Below, piece after piece: positions 25,697 through 35,199 of a stretch of 64,000 bases of DNA. The stretch covers positions 2,783,765 to 2,847,764 of the forward strand of contig NZ_BEYR01000001.1 of NCBI RefSeq assembly GCF_002933815.1. The letters are read 5' to 3'. The position numbers and the translations under genes were made by a program. Source of the DNA: Sphingobacterium sp. HMA12 (lineage in GTDB: Bacteria; Bacteroidota; Bacteroidia; Sphingobacteriales; Sphingobacteriaceae). The notes beneath the pieces are model-generated. The model was not told where the DNA came from, ran no database searches, and saw only the letters and a list, made by a program, of their open reading frames with translations. Position 1 is the first letter of the stretch; the number at the start of each line of letters is the position of its first letter.

Positions 25697-26266
25697 ATGA
25701 CTTTAGAAAAATTTTTCTCATCCGAGTTGATTCTTGAAAATGATTCGATCATATTACGCCCTTTGACTATAAATGATATTGACAGCATTGAGTCTATTAG
25801 TTTTCACAAAGAATTGGGCGAATTTGGAGCGAGGGTGAAGAACAGAAATGATTTAATGGAATATTTCAACTTCAATCTAGGTGCAAGGACAGAAAAAGAA
25901 CTTTACCCGTTAATTATCATAAACAAAAAAACGAAGGATCCAATCGGAATAACAATGTTCGGAAATATTAGCTTTCAACATAAAAGATTGGAAATAGGCT
26001 GGACATGGATTGGAAAAAAATTTCAGGGAACGGGTATCAATGCTAGCTGCAAAAGCCTTCTTCTCGATTATTGCTTTGACAGTCTGGACCTAAGAAGAGT
26101 AGAATTTAAAGTCGATATCAAAAACCTCAAATCACAAAAAGCTATAGAAAAGATCGGCGCCATCAAGGAGGGATTTTTAAGAAACTACAACATTCAATCT
26201 TATGGAGAAAGTGAAGGAACTTACGTGTATAGTATCCTCAGGGAGGATTGGAAAAAAAGCATATAA
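25697..26266 (+). CDS. GNAT N-acetyltransferase (RimJ/RimL-like)
   Basis: A 189-residue acetyl-CoA-dependent transferase. Motif A region is WTWIGKKFQGTGINASCKSLL (about 108-128), with RRVEFKVDIKNLKSQKAIEKIGA and EGFLRNY typical of the RimJ/RimL branch that modifies protein N-termini, amino acids or drugs. The Q/RxxGxG/A loop reads FQGTGIN. Substrate is unknown. Monocistronic, with 30 bp to the deleted end of the winged-helix remnant. Confidence 0.88.
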   Translation: MTLEKFFSSELILENDSIILRPLTINDIDSIESISFHKELGEFGARVKNRNDLMEYFNFNLGARTEKELYPLIIINKKTKDPIGITMFGNISFQHKRLEIGWTWIGKKFQGTGINASCKSLLLDYCFDSLDLRRVEFKVDIKNLKSQKAIEKIGAIKEGFLRNYNIQSYGESEGTYVYSILREDWKKSI

Positions 26267-26321
26267 AGTATTTGATCAAATTAATAATCCACATCTAGCC
26301 AGATGTGGATTATTATTTATT

Positions 26322-27396
26322 CTAAGCCTGCTGCCCACTAGCCCGATCAGATGCCAGTTTTAAATTAAACTGTGTTTTTAATTCATTGACTAAGGTTAAA
26401 GCTGTCAGCAAGTCCGTTGCATTTTGGGAAGCCACATCAGCTACTGCCCCAGATTTTTTCACTGCACCAACGGCATCGACAGATGCTTCATTTTCTGATG
26501 TTATTATCGTTAGCCATTCACCAGCAACATTACGCGAAATTTTCTGAATATAGATATTACTGTTACCTATCGATCTATAAGGCATGTAATAACGTGTCGC
26601 AACAAGATTAGCCACCTCAACTTTTAATGTTCCGGCTACTCCAATTGGAAGGCCGATCGTGCTTGCTGCAATGGTATCATTGGTAATATTATATAAACCA
26701 GAGATACTGAAAGTCTCGCTACTTGCATCGCCAATATTCTCCCCCGAAACGATATTACGCCTAAAGCTTACCGATTGGGACAATTTAAAATTTGGCGTAT
26801 TGAACAGAGCTGTCAAAGTTGCCTGGGATTCCAACCGGATCCGGTTACCATTTCCCCAGAAATTGTTTGTATCGAAGGTACCTGATTCCAATAGATATCC
26901 GCCAACTTTCAATGTATTATAAAAGGTATTTCCATCAATTTCATTGCCATAGCTTTTAGAGAGAGTATTCGCACCTGAGTCCAATACGATACAGGCAACG
27001 GCTGCCGCTTTGGCTACTCCCCACCGATTAAAGATATTGCCCTGGATTTTGGAATTCGTGAGTCCCTCGGACAAGATGGAAGATCCGGAACTGATCGTGA
27101 AATTATTGTTGCTAATAATTGTTTTATCAAATCGATCAGCATGAACAGCACCTTTGGAATTGTAAGAAGGATTGGTTCCGGTATCGGAATAACGCTGCGC
27201 ATGATCGACATTATTCGATGTAATGTTGCTATTAATAATATGACCTCCTTTAACAAAAGGACCTAAAAGTGTATAATCAATATTACTACCGACAAGACTA
27301 TTGACAAGATTACCTAGTCTGGGCAGGTAAATACTGTACTGAGAACAGCAATAAAACAAGGAGACTGTAAAATCTATAATTAGGTTTAATTTTCAT
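26322..27396 (-). pseudogene. Frameshifted secreted beta-helix protein
   Basis: An ATG at 27396 starts a good signal peptide ending YLPAQ that stops after 28 codons (TAA at 27310-27312). In the next frame the protein continues as LGNLVNSLVGSN and runs 330 residues: Asn/Gly-rich repeats (IINSNITSNNVDH, ISNNNFTISSGSS, IQGNIFNRWG) typical of a right-handed beta-helix, then a C-terminal domain ending in a helix. The 345-codon frame alone has only a TTG start and no signal. A one-base shift, or a deletion joining the signal to mid-gene, explains this. Confidence 0.6.
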
Positions 27397-27527
27397 TTTT
27401 ATGTATTTGGGGCATGTCAAACAAATTAAATATATCCAATTGAAGAATTTTTACTATTTTCATTAATAATATTTTATCTACATTGACAAGAATATGCATC
27501 AATTGTGGAATTTTTAAAATATAAAGC

Positions 27528-28142
27528 TTGAAAGATACTCAATTATATCATTTAATTAAAATTATTAGGCAGTTGTTCCCTTTGAATGATAAGGAGATTT
27601 TACTCTTGAAGGATGGTATCAGCATTTTTTCCGCAGAAAAGGAAAATAACCTGATCAGACCGCTGCGTGTTGCCGATCGGCTTTTTTTTCTAGAAAAGGG
27701 AACTGTTAGAAGTTTTTATCAGAAAGATTATAAAGAAATCAATACCGAATTCTTTTTTGAAAATGATTTTTTTACTGCGTTTACAAGTTATCTGACCCAG
27801 GAAAAAACCAATTTGCATTTTCAATGCATTGAACAATGTGATTTAATAAGCATACCAAAGGAAGTCATTGATAAATTGCTCCGGGAGGATACCAAATGGA
27901 ATATTTTATTGAATAATATTTTAGCCAAAGAATATATCAAAAAATGCCGAAGAGAGAGTTCCTTTCTGCTTTTGGATGCCAATGAACGATATCACTATTT
28001 TCTAAAACAGTTCCCGGATGCAGATAATCGGATACCGCTTTTCCATATCGCGTCATACCTTGGGATGAGTCCTGAAACACTCAGTAGAATCAGGAGTAAA
28101 AAACTCAATCAAATTGATCTAAGTCAAGTAAACAATATTTAG
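27528..28142 (+). CDS. Crp/Fnr-family regulator
   Basis: A 204-residue regulator from a TTG start (no ATG nearby). A cyclic-nucleotide-binding-like fold (about 20-125) and a C-terminal HTH (FHIASYLGMSPETLSRIRSK, about 168-187) place it in the Bacteroidota Crp/Fnr group. The cAMP-binding signature is degenerate, so the effector is unknown. The cyclase-like and SRPBCC genes follow on the same strand within 26 bp and are the likely targets. Confidence 0.85.
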   Translation: MKDTQLYHLIKIIRQLFPLNDKEILLLKDGISIFSAEKENNLIRPLRVADRLFFLEKGTVRSFYQKDYKEINTEFFFENDFFTAFTSYLTQEKTNLHFQCIEQCDLISIPKEVIDKLLREDTKWNILLNNILAKEYIKKCRRESSFLLLDANERYHYFLKQFPDADNRIPLFHIASYLGMSPETLSRIRSKKLNQIDLSQVNNI

Positions 28143-28180
28143 ATTTCCACACTTTTGTCATAGTAAAATTGAAATATCCT

Positions 28181-29128
28181 ATGGAAAAAAGAGTAAAATT
28201 TGACTTCGAGATATTCTTTACTAACGGTGGTAGTATCAAGGGGGAAGATTTCAGATTAGATATATCCGGAGACGATATCATTGACAGTGCCCTGGCGGAC
28301 TACATCGTTGAAGATATGCAGTTGCTAATGGTAGGAAAAGTTAATATCCTTAACAAAGAAATCCTCATTGAATCTCATAAACGTAAGCCAATTGATGAAA
28401 GTGTGGTGGAAGATGTCTTAATAGATTTAAGTCATACAATCGAAGATGGCCTGATAACTTACAAGGGGCTACCCGCACCGATTATTTGCGACTATCTCTC
28501 CAGAGAACAATCAAAACAGAACTATGACAGCGATACATCTTTTCAAATTGGAAAAATAGAGATGATCTCTAACACCGGAACTTATATCGATTGTCCATTT
28601 CATAGATTTGCGGATGGCAAAGACACAGCTCAAACAGCATTAAAGGATTTTGTACAGCTGGATGCAGTGATGATCCATATACCATTTACAGAAACCCTGA
28701 AAATTACGGAAGATCATCTTAAAAATAGAGAAATCAGGAATAAGGCTGTATTAATACAGACCGGCTGGGATAAACATTGGAATACGGAGCTATATTATCA
28801 GAACCATCCATTTCTTACCGAACAGGCGGCAATGTATCTTCGGGACTGTAAGGTCAAACTTGTAGGTATTGATTCCCATAATATAGATGACACGGATGGG
28901 AGAAGAAGACCTGTCCATACGGTGCTATTGGGTGCCGGGATTTTAATCGTTGAACATCTCTGCAATTTAAATAAATTACCGGCTGAGAATTTTACGTTTA
29001 CAGCCGTTCCACCAAAATTTAAAGGTGTGGGGACTTTTCCGGTCAGGGCATTTGCTTCCGTTAAAAGAAATAATTATATTCAAATACGAAATTGCTTTCA
29101 GCAAGAAACACAATTACATGAAAAATAA
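28181..29128 (+). CDS. Cyclase-family hydrolase (KynB-like fold)
   Basis: About 315 residues from MEKRVKF. An N-terminal part (1-85) of unknown nature precedes a cyclase domain: DVLIDLSHTIEDGL, then ISNTGTYIDCPFHRFADGKD, then IDSHNIDDTDGRRRPVHTVLL. The family motif HxGTHxDxPxH binds two metals; here the first and second histidines read Asn and Tyr, while Asp and the last His remain. Some cyclase-family members show this GTYxDxPxH form, so the active site may be of that subtype. It overlaps the SRPBCC gene by 11 bp. Confidence 0.8.
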   Translation: MEKRVKFDFEIFFTNGGSIKGEDFRLDISGDDIIDSALADYIVEDMQLLMVGKVNILNKEILIESHKRKPIDESVVEDVLIDLSHTIEDGLITYKGLPAPIICDYLSREQSKQNYDSDTSFQIGKIEMISNTGTYIDCPFHRFADGKDTAQTALKDFVQLDAVMIHIPFTETLKITEDHLKNREIRNKAVLIQTGWDKHWNTELYYQNHPFLTEQAAMYLRDCKVKLVGIDSHNIDDTDGRRRPVHTVLLGAGILIVEHLCNLNKLPAENFTFTAVPPKFKGVGTFPVRAFASVKRNNYIQIRNCFQQETQLHEK

Positions 29129-29483
29129 CGTAGGATTAACAAAAGATGCAGGCTGGCAGTTCGGAATCAGAAAAACTATGCCAGCGAACCTGGAAACACT
29201 GTGGAATATCGTTTTTTCAGACCGGGGATTAAGTTATTGGTCTGAAGGCGTAGACCAGGGTTTTTCAACTTTTAATAAATATTCACATATCCGGACAAAG
29301 TGGAGGCACAAAGATTTCACAGAAGATGCCAATTTACAGATCAGATTTATTCCTTCGAAAAATCAAGATAAAACAACAATTTCATTTCATGTTGATAAAT
29401 TAAAAAATGAAAGTCAGCGTGAAGTGACGAGAGAATATTGGTCAAAAGTGATTGAAGATCTAAAGCTGTTGCTGGACTCTTAA
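29118..29483 (+). CDS. SRPBCC-domain protein
   Basis: A 121-residue protein from MKNNVGLTKDAGWQFGIRKTM. It has the START/Bet v1-like pattern of SRPBCC proteins (WNIVFSDRGLSYWSEGVD, LQIRFIPSKNQDKTTISFHVDKL, then a long C-terminal helix). Such folds bind hydrophobic ligands or assist small-molecule chemistry. Its start lies within the 3' end of the cyclase gene, which indicates translational coupling and a shared pathway. Confidence 0.75.
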   Translation: MKNNVGLTKDAGWQFGIRKTMPANLETLWNIVFSDRGLSYWSEGVDQGFSTFNKYSHIRTKWRHKDFTEDANLQIRFIPSKNQDKTTISFHVDKLKNESQREVTREYWSKVIEDLKLLLDS

Positions 29484-29515
29484 ATCCCATGTGAATAGGG
29501 ATTGTTTTATCTTCC

Positions 29516-29749
29516 CTAATCTTCCAAAACTAATTCAAATAGACCGGGATAGCTCTTTACAATGCCTTTCTGATCGACTGTGATCGACGAGGAAAATACT
29601 GTATCGAGATTGTCATACAGATATTCATCCTTCTTCTTTCTGCTATAAAGCTGCTTAACTGGCTTTATTTCATTTTCAAGAATGTTGATGTATATCACAT
29701 CAATAGACTTTGATTGCCCTATATCCAGTAACAGATTGTTGATTGGCAA
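29516..29749 (-). pseudogene. C-terminal fragment, glycolipid-binding-like family
   Basis: The 77 codons match only the last third of the putative glycolipid-binding family (PF06475-like), usually about 190 residues: LPIN-like start, SIDVIYINILENEIKPVKQLY, then VDQKGIVKSYPGLFELV, where the family has a YPGLFRRV ending. The N-terminal two thirds are absent. Upstream to 30049 nothing coding is seen, and a hairpin near 29770-29800 may be an old terminator. Confidence 0.55.
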
Positions 29750-30049
29750 TAAAAGGAGCCAATAAAAAAAACCAAGGGCTTTGGAGGCCCTGGCAATTCT
29801 TAAATAAACATCGGAATATCATCACGACATGCCACATATGAAATGAAACTAGTATTACTAACTGTTGACAAATATCGTCGTCCTGTGGTTAGGATGCTGA
29901 TCTTTTCGATAAGACGCACATATCGGTAGACAAACGACATAAAAACCGTTACGGGGGAATAGCTCTTTTGGTCTTATCCACGGAATGATAAAAAAAAGCC
30001 GGTCTGGAATAAATTGTTGTTATCAGAGCACACCAAAATTCAAGGCAGT
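29750..30049. other. Gene-free spacer
   Basis: About 300 bases with no recognised coding frame. A hairpin with GGGC and GCCC arms around 29775-29795 is the only structure seen. It separates the glycolipid-binding-like remnant from the sensor-kinase gene. Confidence 0.5.
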
Positions 30050-31099
30050 CTAGCTCTGCCTAGCCGGAAGAGCAAAGGATACCGCGACCGCACCATTTTC
30101 GTCGAGCTCAATATGAAGATTTTCTCCGAACTGGTTCGATAGACGTTTGGCCGTATTTGAAAGCCCGACTCCATCTGCATTAAACATTTCCCGAACCGTT
30201 CCGGCATAAGGAGCACCCGTATTTCGAATGCAAAAATGGATAAATCCACGGTCAAGTTTACAGGTAATATTTACCTGTCCTCCATATACCGCAGGTTCTA
30301 TACCATGCTTAATCGCGTTCTCCACCAGAGGTTGCAGCAGCATCGGGGGAATGTTGACCTGCCGGCATCCGTCGTCGGCCAAAATTTCAAATTCAAGTCT
30401 TTTTCCGAACCTGCTCTGCTCCAGCAGCAGGTAATTTTTCAAAAAATCGAGTTCCTGCCAGAGCGGAACCAGCTCCTCCCTTGTAGACCGCAGCGCGTAC
30501 CTAAAGGTATCTGCCAGCTGAGCAATCAACACTCGGGTGTGCTCATTTTCTGCTGGTACCGATGCACTTATACTATTCAGCGTATTGAACAGGAAATGGG
30601 GCTGGATCTGTGCCTTAAGGCTTTCGATCTCTGCTCGATGGGCAAATTCACGTAATTCTCTTTCCCTGTTCTGCTGATACTCCCGTTCGCGGAAGAACAG
30701 ATCAATATGCAGCGAGCTGAATACCTGGATATAAAAAAGGAGATTGGGACCGATATTCTGTATCATCTGTCTGCCCGTCATGACCGGTACCCCTATCCAT
30801 CGGTTGTAGAACTGATAAAGAATCACCCAGCTGGCATAATACAAAATGCCAGTAAGCAGATGCAGGGCAAAGCGCGTTTTCATCGGAAGCGTCGTCCATT
30901 TGCGGAAATGTAACCACCAGACCGGAAAGCAGGCCACCGCCATGATCAGACAATCAACCAGCAGTTCTTTTAAGAAACCGAGCGAAAAGCCGCCCGCAAA
31001 GAGACGCGGTGTGGCATAAAGCGCGCTCATCACCAGCAAAACGAATATAAAAAGCAATATTTCCCTTTTGGGGTTACCTAAATGCCCCGGATATGTCAT
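30050..31099 (-). CDS. LytS-type sensor histidine kinase
   Basis: A 349-residue membrane kinase. Helices lie at about 15-33, 40-60, 78-98 and 110-130. The His_kinase domain has IQPHFLFNTLNSI with the phospho-acceptor histidine, and an N-box LVENAIKHGIEP; the C-terminal ATPase has DGVGLSNTAKRLSNQFG. It is divergent from its LytTR response-regulator partner across about 150 bp. This pair is separate from the one at 3-4.8 kb. Confidence 0.92.
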   Translation of the reverse strand: MTYPGHLGNPKREILLFIFVLLVMSALYATPRLFAGGFSLGFLKELLVDCLIMAVACFPVWWLHFRKWTTLPMKTRFALHLLTGILYYASWVILYQFYNRWIGVPVMTGRQMIQNIGPNLLFYIQVFSSLHIDLFFREREYQQNRERELREFAHRAEIESLKAQIQPHFLFNTLNSISASVPAENEHTRVLIAQLADTFRYALRSTREELVPLWQELDFLKNYLLLEQSRFGKRLEFEILADDGCRQVNIPPMLLQPLVENAIKHGIEPAVYGGQVNITCKLDRGFIHFCIRNTGAPYAGTVREMFNADGVGLSNTAKRLSNQFGENLHIELDENGAVAVSFALPARQS

Positions 31100-31250
31100 A
31101 AATTTCTAAATTATACCTTAATTTATGTTTTTTTTACCTACTATGTTGATTCAGCACTACATTTTTAACCTTCATCTGTCTATAATGCCGTCTGTCGAAA
31201 AATAAGGACAACACAATAATTCTGTTTATCTTGCATAAAAGTATGATCCC

Positions 31251-31979
31251 ATGGCAAAAAAGTCAGTTTTAATCATCGATGATGAAGAGCACGGCAGGGT
31301 GCTGGTCAGGCAGTATCTGAAACCATTTGAAACGTATTATGTGGCGGGTGAATGTGCCAATGGGCTGGAAGCCATCGGGCAGATAGACCGGCTTGAGCCT
31401 GATCTCATCTTTCTTGACATTCAGATGCCGGGGGCCAATGGCTTTGAAGTCCTGCAGAAGATCGGCCATGTGCCGCAGATAATCTTTACCACTGCATACG
31501 ACAAATATGCCCTTCAGGCGTTTGAAACGAATGCGACCGATTACCTCCTAAAGCCATATACCAAGGAACGGTTTGAAAGGACCATGGAAAAACTGCATAC
31601 CCACTCTGTTCAATCTTCTTTTATGCTGGGGGAAACCTTCGGAAAAAAATCAGCCTTTCCCGAAAGGATCCTTGTAGAGTTCAAGAAAAGATACCGCAAC
31701 ATCGATGTATCCGATATTATTTTCCTCCGGGCATTCGGTGACTACACCGAGCTTCATACGTCATCCGAGATGTACCTAAGTTCGTCAGGTATCAGCTCCC
31801 TGGCATCGAGACTTGATCCAGAGAAGTTTCTCCGTATCCACCGATCCGTCGCCATTAATGTGCAGCACATTTCGGAACTCTACCGGGATATCGGAAAAAC
31901 TTTTCTTCTCATGGACAACGGCACAGAACTCACCGTAGGGAGAAGTTATCTCCCCACCATTAAACACCTTATCTTCTAA
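31251..31979 (+). CDS. LytTR-family response regulator
   Basis: A 242-residue regulator. The receiver (about 3-120) has Asp10/Asp11, phospho-acceptor Asp56 (IFLDIQMP), Thr80 and Lys100 (LLKPY). The LytTR domain (about 140-240) carries FLRIHRSVAINVQHI and VGRSYLPTIKHL. A sequence near TTATCTTGC, about 30 bp upstream, could be the -7 region. Its 3' end overlaps the lipocalin-like gene by 11 bp, tail to tail. Confidence 0.92.
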   Translation: MAKKSVLIIDDEEHGRVLVRQYLKPFETYYVAGECANGLEAIGQIDRLEPDLIFLDIQMPGANGFEVLQKIGHVPQIIFTTAYDKYALQAFETNATDYLLKPYTKERFERTMEKLHTHSVQSSFMLGETFGKKSAFPERILVEFKKRYRNIDVSDIIFLRAFGDYTELHTSSEMYLSSSGISSLASRLDPEKFLRIHRSVAINVQHISELYRDIGKTFLLMDNGTELTVGRSYLPTIKHLIF

Positions 31980-32454
31980 CCCGATAGACAGCAGTAAGCA
32001 CATGTTCCTCGCCTTTGGTGCTTTTGAAATGATGTTCCAGAATAAGGCTTTCCGAATTTGATTTAAGAACTTTTGATACCTCCTGCTTTCCTTCCTTTAA
32101 GAAGGTCAGCATGCTGGTCGCCCCATCATACTTCCAGGTGCCATCTTCCCACTGCAAGTCTTCGTCCTCGTCACATTTTTCTGCTCCCCCCTCGCGGATG
32201 ACAATGCCGCCCTCCCGCAGGATCAAAAAGTCGTCTTTGTCGCAGGGTTCGAGCAACGCAAAGATGTCAGTGTCCTTGCCGCCATCAAGATCCCAATCAA
32301 TACTTGGCGATACCGTGAATTTTTCCATCTGCCATTTTTTGCCTACAAAAGAGGTACTGTTCGGCCGCCCGCCCCCACTGGCTTGGCATGCCGCGCTCAA
32401 CAGGGCCAATAGGCCCAGCGAAAGAATGAATACGTTTAATCTGATCATTTTCAT
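31969..32454 (-). CDS. Lipocalin-like lipoprotein
   Basis: About 161 residues from MKMIRL; an earlier ATG at 32490 is less likely. Lipobox LLSAAC, then GKKWQMEKFTVSP, DFLILREGGIVIREGG, WEDGTWKYDGATSMLTF and a final VLTAVYRVRR strand. The order of strands is that of lipocalin-like domains, which many Bacteroidota lipoproteins carry. Ligand is unknown. Convergent with the LytTR regulator. Confidence 0.72.
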   Translation of the reverse strand: MKMIRLNVFILSLGLLALLSAACQASGGGRPNSTSFVGKKWQMEKFTVSPSIDWDLDGGKDTDIFALLEPCDKDDFLILREGGIVIREGGAEKCDEDEDLQWEDGTWKYDGATSMLTFLKEGKQEVSKVLKSNSESLILEHHFKSTKGEEHVLTAVYRVRR

Positions 32455-32673
32455 GTCGTATATTTTTTTCAAAGATCGCCCGGTCAGCAATACCTTATCC
32501 CAATAAACGATGAACAGCCTGTCAGGGAGACAAACGGTATATTCTGACCCCTGAACTGATGCGGTGAATTTCGTTTACCCTTATTTTACGCCGCTCGGCA
32601 CCTGTAATGCGCCATTCATCGAAAAAGGTGCCGCCCTAAAGGTCCGCTGGATAACTTAGCAAAAAAATTAGCT

Positions 32674-33684
32674 ATGAACAAACTTATCAACCCTAGAAAA
32701 ACCGTACGGATGGCCTCTCTATTTTTCAGCTGTCTGATGGTTTCAGCCTGTTCAAAAGGCAATAACCCGCCGAATGCCGGCGAGGATCCCCATCCTCAAG
32801 AAGAAATAAGACCACAGCTGCCCTTTTCGCAGCTTCCCGCACGGAACAAGAGCATGAATGTTTCCGGAAACCGGCGGTATGTCAACGTTATGGAAAAACA
32901 ACGCCCCAAATTACCAAAGTTCGCGCCCCTGGACGTGAAACCGGGCATACTGCGCGGATATGTAAAAGATGTCTTTGGCCGTCCAGTCCCCAACGCGGAG
33001 ATCGGCGTCCGCTCCTCTATCGCCGGGGGACTTTACAGCTCGGCCACTGCCAAAAGTGATTCCAAAGGCTACTACGAAGTAAAGATTCCCGTTGGCCATA
33101 CCGAAATCTGGGGAGCCAAATTAAATATGCTACATGAGGGTGGCCGGGCGTTTGTCTCTCTATTTCCTGCCGACAGTACGTTGAATGAGTTTGCCTCCAG
33201 CAGCGGGGCTGTAAAGAATTTTGCCCTGCTCCCATATGGCGAGGGCAGGCCCGATCAGATCGCCGAATCGCCCCAATGGCCCTCGAGCTATATGGGAGGC
33301 TCAGTGCACCTCTCCTATAGCCTGCGAACAGAGACCCTTCCGTTGCCGGGAAGTTTCCCCATCGGCACCGTCATTGTCGTCAAATTGACTCCGCTCGACC
33401 TGGTACATGCAGACGAAAAGGTCACATTCGTCATCAAAAAACAGGTACTGAACAGTGAGCTTTACATCAATAACATTCCCCTGGGACGTTACTCGATCGA
33501 AATAGAAACCGGCGACGGAGCGCCCATTTTCATGAAGGAAGGAATCAACCTGAAAGATGAATTTGGCCTGACGCCGAAGCAAGCGTTACGAAAAGCAGAA
33601 TTTACCTTTATTCCCGGCGATCCCGAGTGTCTGGTCTGGTTTGGCAACTGGAAAGAAGTGCCTCTAAATATTGAAATGAACTGA
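32674..33684 (+). CDS. Lipoprotein with carboxypeptidase-regulatory-like domain
   Basis: A 336-residue lipoprotein; lipid anchor Cys26 (VSAC). Residues about 93-150 form a CarboxypepD_reg-like Ig fold (ILRGYVKDVFGRPVPNAEIG then SDSKGYYEVKIPVG). The rest is beta-rich and unassigned. It starts a plus-strand group of four genes running to 36513 with short spacers, so they may be one operon for an exported complex of unknown purpose. Confidence 0.7.
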   Translation: MNKLINPRKTVRMASLFFSCLMVSACSKGNNPPNAGEDPHPQEEIRPQLPFSQLPARNKSMNVSGNRRYVNVMEKQRPKLPKFAPLDVKPGILRGYVKDVFGRPVPNAEIGVRSSIAGGLYSSATAKSDSKGYYEVKIPVGHTEIWGAKLNMLHEGGRAFVSLFPADSTLNEFASSSGAVKNFALLPYGEGRPDQIAESPQWPSSYMGGSVHLSYSLRTETLPLPGSFPIGTVIVVKLTPLDLVHADEKVTFVIKKQVLNSELYINNIPLGRYSIEIETGDGAPIFMKEGINLKDEFGLTPKQALRKAEFTFIPGDPECLVWFGNWKEVPLNIEMN

Positions 33685-33694
33685 GCAGACATCA

Positions 33695-34369
33695 ATGAAA
33701 TTCATCACATCAGCGACATGCGGTAGTAAGCCCCTAAGTAAGCTTAGCCCAATCGTACTCCTATTATTTGCAAATGCACTCATGTTTAATCCCTATCTCC
33801 CGTATTGGCAGTCGACGCTATTGGTCACCTTAATCGTTGTAGCCGGTCTAAACCTGCAAAAAGGAGCTTTTCAGACCGTGAATTTCAGACTCGCTTCGCT
33901 GTTGGATATCAACAGAACGATGTTGATTTACTTTTTCGCCGTCTGCATCATGGGAGCGTTACAGTCCATGGACAATACCTGGCTAGTGGAAAAACAGCTA
34001 AAATACACTTTGACCATACCGCTATCCAGCGACCGGACTGAATTAATCACGCTGTTGCTTCAGACTGCCGTTATCACCGCCATAGGCGAGGAACTATACT
34101 TCAGATCCTTTGTCTATACGCAATTGCAACGGGCCGGCATCAAGGGAAAATGGATTTTTATCAGCATTAGCGCCCTTCTTTATTGCATGCTTTCCGGTCA
34201 TTTGGCGGTTAATGGGATTATGTCCAGTTTTTGCTGGGGTATCATGATGGCACTCGTGTACCACAGGTATACCAATATCACGATAAATATCCTCCTGCAT
34301 AGCACTGTCGAAGGTACTTTAATTTTTATGGGATACCATAACTTACTACCGTTCAAACTAGCGATTTAA
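33695..34369 (+). CDS. CPBP-family intramembrane protease
   Basis: A 224-residue integral membrane protein with about seven helices. The first active-site motif EExxxR is GEELYFRSF (Glu132, Glu133, Arg137); later motifs are a histidine in SGHLAVNG and ILLHSTVEG. CPBP (Abi) proteases cleave membrane-linked substrates or protect against bacteriocins. It is 10 bp after a lipoprotein gene and precedes two lipoprotein genes, so their processing is a possible role. Confidence 0.85.
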   Translation: MKFITSATCGSKPLSKLSPIVLLLFANALMFNPYLPYWQSTLLVTLIVVAGLNLQKGAFQTVNFRLASLLDINRTMLIYFFAVCIMGALQSMDNTWLVEKQLKYTLTIPLSSDRTELITLLLQTAVITAIGEELYFRSFVYTQLQRAGIKGKWIFISISALLYCMLSGHLAVNGIMSSFCWGIMMALVYHRYTNITINILLHSTVEGTLIFMGYHNLLPFKLAI

Positions 34370-34387
34370 TTAAAAAGGAAAAAATTT

Positions 34388-35195
34388 ATGAACAATCGGA
34401 ATCGTTTAAGAAGCATAGCCTTTATGGGGGCTCCTTCACCTTTTTTTGATGAGCTGTGACAAGGGAAACAAGCCTAAGGGAGATAGCTTGCCTTTTGAGC
34501 AGATAGGCAGTGTCCAGTCTGTTGCGGGCTTTGGTAAGCAGGAAGGGAATCCTGAAGGTATCCCCTTTCAGCTACCGAAAGGACTCAGGTTTGTCTCGCG
34601 GGACAGTTATCCGTTCGATCCCTCGATCGAGCGGTTATTTGGCAACATGAATACCTTCTATGCTGACATTAATATAGTCAGCGATCCTACCTGGGATGGC
34701 GGACATGTTGAATTCCCCCCGGGCCTCATCATGTTAAATATCTCCCCCAGTGGTATACAAAACGGCATGCTTATGGGCAGAGTAGGTATTAATGTACCGC
34801 CAAATATACATGATACCGAGGGAGACACGACCACTGTATATTTAGGTGTTGCATGTATGAATGCCACCCGGGGCTTTCCGTGGGAAGATAACTTCGCTGA
34901 TGACACAAAGAACTACGTGATCGGTAAAGGCAAGTACCGGCCTTCGGTTGTTACTACTGAGCCCGAAGTGTTAAAATTCATTTCGCTGCTCAATGACAGG
35001 CCAGGTCTGAAACTTGTTCAACATCAAAACCCCTGGGATGCTTTTGACGAAGACTACATAGAACCCGAATGGATGAAACCTTACAACGCCATCCAATTGG
35101 CATTCTGGAAGATGACCGATGGTGATGGCTTGTCAGCACCCGACCTGAACGAACTTTTAACAACACTCGACCAATATTCACCTAAACAATACTGA
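34388..35195 (+). pseudogene. Lipoprotein gene with frameshift in signal peptide
   Basis: The ATG at 34388, after AAAGGAAA-like spacing, reads MNNRNRLRSIAFMG and then stops after 23 codons. If one G is removed from the GGGGG run at 34426-34430 the frame becomes MNNRNRLRSIAFMGLLHLFL followed by MSCDKGNKPKGDS, a perfect lipoprotein signal, and continues about 240 residues. The frame as it stands has only a TTG at 34446 or ATG at 34449 and no signal peptide. The body is a beta-rich protein of no recognised family. A sequencing indel, a true frameshift, or slippage at the G-run could explain it. Confidence 0.65.
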
Positions 35196-35199
35196 TTCA

